Origin: Tetramitus jugosus
Taxonomy: Eukaryota; Heterolobosea; Eutetramitea; Acrasida; Vahlkampfiidae
Reading direction: 5' to 3'
NCBI GenBank assembly: GCA_937625935.1
Contig: OW569355.1
Span: 434,001-498,000, forward strand
Length of the DNA stretch: 64,000 bases
In this document: piece after piece, positions 60,474 to 64,000 of the stretch
Position numbering within the stretch: the first letter of the stretch is position 1
How the letters are laid out: every line of letters begins with the position of its first letter
The notes under the pieces: generated by a model
Database searches by the model: none
Told to the model about the DNA's origin: nothing
What the model saw: only the letters and a program-made list of their open reading frames with translations
Position numbers and translations under genes: made by a program

Positions 60474-63300
60474 ATGTCTCAACGCGGTCGTGGAGGAAGT
60501 GGAGAAAGAGGTGGAGCACAACGTGGTGGTGGTGGAAGAGGTTCTCATCATCACAACCGCAACCATCGTTCCTCGAACAACAACAATAGCAATCAGCATC
60601 ATGGCAACATTAGTATTTTAACCAACAATAACAATCATGGCAAACATGCTGCCAATTTGCAAAAGGCCAACAATCAACAACAGCAACATTCATCAGCATT
60701 TTTCCTCAGTAATGATGATCACTTGTTGAATGATGATGAATTGTTGTTGAATAACAATCATCAAAAAAAACAAAGAAACAATATGATTGATTATGACGAT
60801 GATAAGAATGATGAAACTTTTGGTATGTGTATTGCGGTTGGTGCGGTTACTCTCTTTTTTTTTGTTCGCAATGAACATTTTTTTCTGAATTTTAGTTGTT
60901 TTGTGATCTTGATCAACATGTCTAACTTGTTCAATCTTGTATGTGAAATTTTTTTGATCATAAAAATAGGAGGATCATCCAACAATGATCACTGGGATCA
61001 ATCTGATATTAGCACTCAGTCTCAACTCATGTTCAACACGATTCGTCAACAACCATCATCATCATCCTCTTCATTTATGAAATTGGGAGGTCACAACTCA
61101 TTTTTGGATGATCATGTTCCCAGTGATGATGACATTGATGTGAACAATGTTGGAAACGATGATATTGATGATGAATTGGTGAGTAGTACACACTTGTTTT
61201 TTTTTCTCATTTTGCTTACTATATGGATTGTGATCGTGTGGGTAACACCAAGCAACTGCTGTTGCATCATCATTGGAACGAACAACAAAACTTACACTCA
61301 ACACTATCATTATCACAAAATGTTGTTATTACTCGATCATATATATATAGGACACTCAATTGTCATCTGTTGTGCAATTTGCAATTGGAGACGATGATTT
61401 GGCCACACCAATCAATGCCAGAGTACAACCACAGCAAATATTCACATCATTGAACAATGGTACGAACTCAATGTTGAACATTGGGGACGTGGAGGCTCAA
61501 CTAAAGTCAAATTTGCACTTGGGAACATCCATGGGTCATCATCATCATCATCATCATCACATGTCACCACAGCAACAACTCTCTGGACCATTTGATATCC
61601 TTGCTCATCACCATCACATGCAACAACAGCAGCAGCAACAGCAACAGCAGCAACACACACAACAACAACAACATGGTGCATTCTCCAACTATTCATCCAA
61701 TGCAATGTTTGGCATGAATATGATGAACAATAGTGGCAGCGTGGGTACATTGGGTAACAATATGATGGGCATGCATGCATTCCAACCACAACCACAGCAT
61801 CAACAACAACAGCCACAACAGCAGCAGCAGCACATCTTGCACGCACAGCAACAACAACAGCAGCAGCAGCAACAATTGTTGTTCAATCAGAGTTTGAATG
61901 ATATGATGCTTCAGACAACACCACAGAAGCAACAACCATCATCCACAGCATCTACACCAACCATTGGTGCTGAGGAGACTGGTTCCACTACTCCTGGTGA
62001 TAACAATGCATCCAGCAGTGCAAGTGGCAGCAGTGGTCACAGACGTACTGGCAGTGGTTACTATTTGAATGTGATTTACAACACTTATAATTCAAAGAGC
62101 CCTGATGCAACATATAATCACATTCACAGACGATTGTTCCCTGACACCAAGCTCATGTCAGCAGAGGAAATTGAAACCATTGTGAGACAGCAGATGCAAG
62201 ACTTGCAGATCAAGAATCCATTCCTCGACGATTTCTACTACTTCTCAATGACCAACAAGAGAGGCATTGAAGCAAGAAAGATTAATGCAACATCTGCTCA
62301 TCACATTCAAGAAGCACTTGAACTGTACAATTCAAAGACTGGAAAAACAGAGGAGGAGTTGAAGAGAGAGGAAACATTGGCTCATCAACCAAGAGTCTTT
62401 GGTAGAATTCCATCACAGAATGTGAGAGCACCTAGAGCCATGTTTGAGATTGAGGAAGAATTGAAAGACTTGCAAAATTCACCTGTATCACTCGCTACAC
62501 TGCGCCGAGATGCTGTTGCTCAACTGAATCTGTTGATTGAGAATGGTTTGGTCTTCTTGATTCAAATTCAAGAGAGTGCTCTGTGCATGAGAAACATTCC
62601 AAACGAAATGTCTCCTCAGGCCATTCATGAATACTTTGGACTGTGTCAGATTGTTGCACGTATGCTCAATGTGCCAACACAACAACAACCAGGCTTCTAT
62701 TCCTTTTATCAAATTTTGGAAAAGAGAAAGGGTATCAAGTTCGTGTCCAAGGCGTTGCAACATTTGCCAGAACCCTTCATTGTCCACTTGTTGAAGAGTG
62801 TTCTGCTGTACTGGAACTTGATCTTCAGTAACTTTATTGCAAGACACGAGGATGCTGATGAATTGAGACAGCGCTTCATCAAGGATACAATCACTGGAGT
62901 CAATTCCTTGAGTCTTGTTGCGATTTGTCAAATTTTGCATGACGATCCAACACGCGACGACATTATCCATATCAACTATGCTGACTTCTTCTCCCATGGT
63001 GGAATCAATGTGTTGGCCGCTATGCTGAAGAGAGCACACGAGATTATACCGTCCGATCCGTCGACTGTCAATGCATGGCAATCAGATTTTGGACAATTGT
63101 TTAACCACTTGAGGTCGTTTGGCTTTACACGGATTGCAACAATCACAAATGATGACGGATGGAAATTGTTGGAGAATGTTCTCATCCATTGTAATGAACA
63201 TCAGACCAGAGCAATTAGCGAAGATTTGCACTCATTCCTTACACAACAACCAACACCCAACATGGCAGGCTTCCTACAGCGATTGATGAATAGGCCATAA
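60474..63300 (+). CDS. PAT1: PAT1, mRNA decapping activator
   Basis: Three exons: 60474-60822, 60970-61178 and 61351-63300. The introns are 147 bp (GTATGT) and 172 bp (GTGAGT), with phases 1 and 0-compatible joins, giving 835 residues. The N terminus is RGG-rich (RGRGGSGERGGAQRGGGGRG), then Asn- and Asp-rich. Long Q/H tracts lie at about 235-350. The Pat1 core appears near residue 440 (LMSAEEIETIVRQQMQDLQI, then KNPFLDDFYYFSM), followed by a helical C-terminal Pat1 domain (LPEPFIVHLLKSVLLYWNL and others). Pat1 links deadenylated mRNA, Lsm1-7 and Dcp2 in P-bodies. The conserved N-terminal acidic FDF-type motif for Dhh1 was not clearly seen. Confidence 0.8.
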
Positions 63301-63472
63301 TGTAAACAACGAAATAATAATAAACATAATATCCACAACAAGATAACTCTCGTCTTCTGAAGCAGTTTATTTTTGTGTTTCTCTTCGGTCCGATGTTCTG
63401 CAGTTGAGAGTTCCCACAGGTTTTGAACGAAAAAACAAACCAAAACAAAGCAACACAAACAACAACAAGAAT

Positions 63473-64000
63473 ATGGTCCAACGAACAGGAGTAGTCCGTG
63501 GCATCCCAACCAACAATACTGTCAGAACATCGTACCATGACATGGCCTATGCAAAGCAAGACGTTGACTTGTGTAAACTGGAGGTGTACAACCAAGAGTT
63601 CAATCGATCGTATGAAAGAGAATTCAGTGTCGGTCGAGCAAAGCGATGGGAAATGTTTTCAACCAACGACAATAGAGACGATGAAGATTGGAATGAGAGC
63701 AATGAATCTCGTCAGAGTTCCACTGAAATCAAAAAGGAGAGGATGGAACAGAATCGATCTGAAAAGAAACTGATTTCACAGATCAAACGTACCAAGGACA
63801 AGCATATTCGGAGAGAAATTGCCTTGCAACAGAAACAAGAAAGAGTTGAGGCGACTGAAAAAGAAACTGAAGAGAAATCAAGTGACATTCCCATGCACAT
63901 TGGAGGCTTGAGTGATGAATACAACTTGGTGTATGGAAGTCGATCCGCACGTATGAGAAAAGGTCGAAAACAAGAAGTGATTGTACCACAGGACCAAGTG
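63473..64000 (+). CDS. Uncharacterised protein, 3' partial
   Basis: An ATG at 63473 opens a frame that stays open to the window edge (176 codons). It begins MVQRTGVVRGIPTNNTVRT and continues SYHDMAYAKQDVDLCKLEVY. After an acidic part (DDEDWNESNES) comes a basic coiled-coil segment (KKLISQIKRTKDKHIRREIA), then MHIGGLSDEYNLVYGSRSAR and a basic end. No family is recognised. The leader upstream is A/C-rich like other 5' UTRs here. The gene continues to the right. Confidence 0.65.
   Translation, partial: MVQRTGVVRGIPTNNTVRTSYHDMAYAKQDVDLCKLEVYNQEFNRSYEREFSVGRAKRWEMFSTNDNRDDEDWNESNESRQSSTEIKKERMEQNRSEKKLISQIKRTKDKHIRREIALQQKQERVEATEKETEEKSSDIPMHIGGLSDEYNLVYGSRSARMRKGRKQEVIVPQDQV

Noticed and set aside
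61618-61877. CAA/CAG repeats as a CRISPR-like array
   Set aside because: They are trinucleotide runs coding for poly-Q in PAT1, with no regular spacers.

Overview
The window is nuclear DNA of a unicellular eukaryote, most likely a heterolobosean amoeboflagellate of the Naegleria type. That identification is an inference from gene content and style. The genes are compact, use the standard code and lie on both strands a few hundred bases apart. Introns are few, short (about 65-195 bp) and GT-AG, with GTAAGT or GTATGT donors. Proteins carry many poly-N, poly-Q and poly-H stretches. The gene set mixes cilium-linked genes (a BBS-type chaperonin, a protein with F-x-P repeats) with amoeboid or lysosomal ones (a myosin relative, legumain).

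Region by region. 1-6.7 kb: 3' end of a legumain gene, a lone 5S rRNA gene, an ankyrin protein, a Kelch protein and an unknown protein. 6.9-15 kb: a Dicer-like helicase without nuclease, the PIN-domain factor FCF1, and a very divergent myosin-like gene. 15.4-24.6 kb: a malectin-like secreted protein, a mitochondrial carrier, a PepD-type dipeptidase, ribosomal protein L35, a glutaredoxin-MSP tail-anchored fusion, a Nudix protein and an RCC1-like protein. 25-36 kb: a ZFAND1-like protein, a PAZ plus double RNase III protein (the missing half of a Dicer), a membrane J-protein, translin, a ciliate-style repeat protein and a TPR protein. 36-45 kb: a Zn2Cys6-PAS transcription factor, a small two-exon membrane protein, a BTB protein, a second 5S gene in the opposite orientation, SMC6 and tRNA-Arg(ACG). 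45.4-47.2 kb: a retroelement with frameshifted ORF1, 3' stem-loops, poly(A) tail and flanking direct repeat, inserted just upstream of the tRNA, followed by a LINE ORF2 remnant. 47-64 kb: an FAD/Rieske oxidoreductase, an ABCG half-transporter, a basic protein, an intron-bearing tRNA-Cys, a BBS-like chaperonin, SGT, a Crinkler-like NTPase, an F-box/LamG protein, an EF-hand protein, PAT1 and the start of an unknown gene.

Most genes are independent housekeeping genes. The strongest functional theme is RNA silencing and decay: the two halves of Dicer sit about 16 kb apart as separate genes, translin lies 1.5 kb beyond the second half, and the decapping activator PAT1 is in the same window. Other unusual items are the myosin-like protein whose P-loop is gone, the Grx-MSP fusion, the Crinkler-type protein, and the retroelement 30 bp upstream of a tRNA gene. 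Splice junctions were set by eye from reading frame, donor and acceptor. Family assignments rest on recognised motifs, since no search was run.
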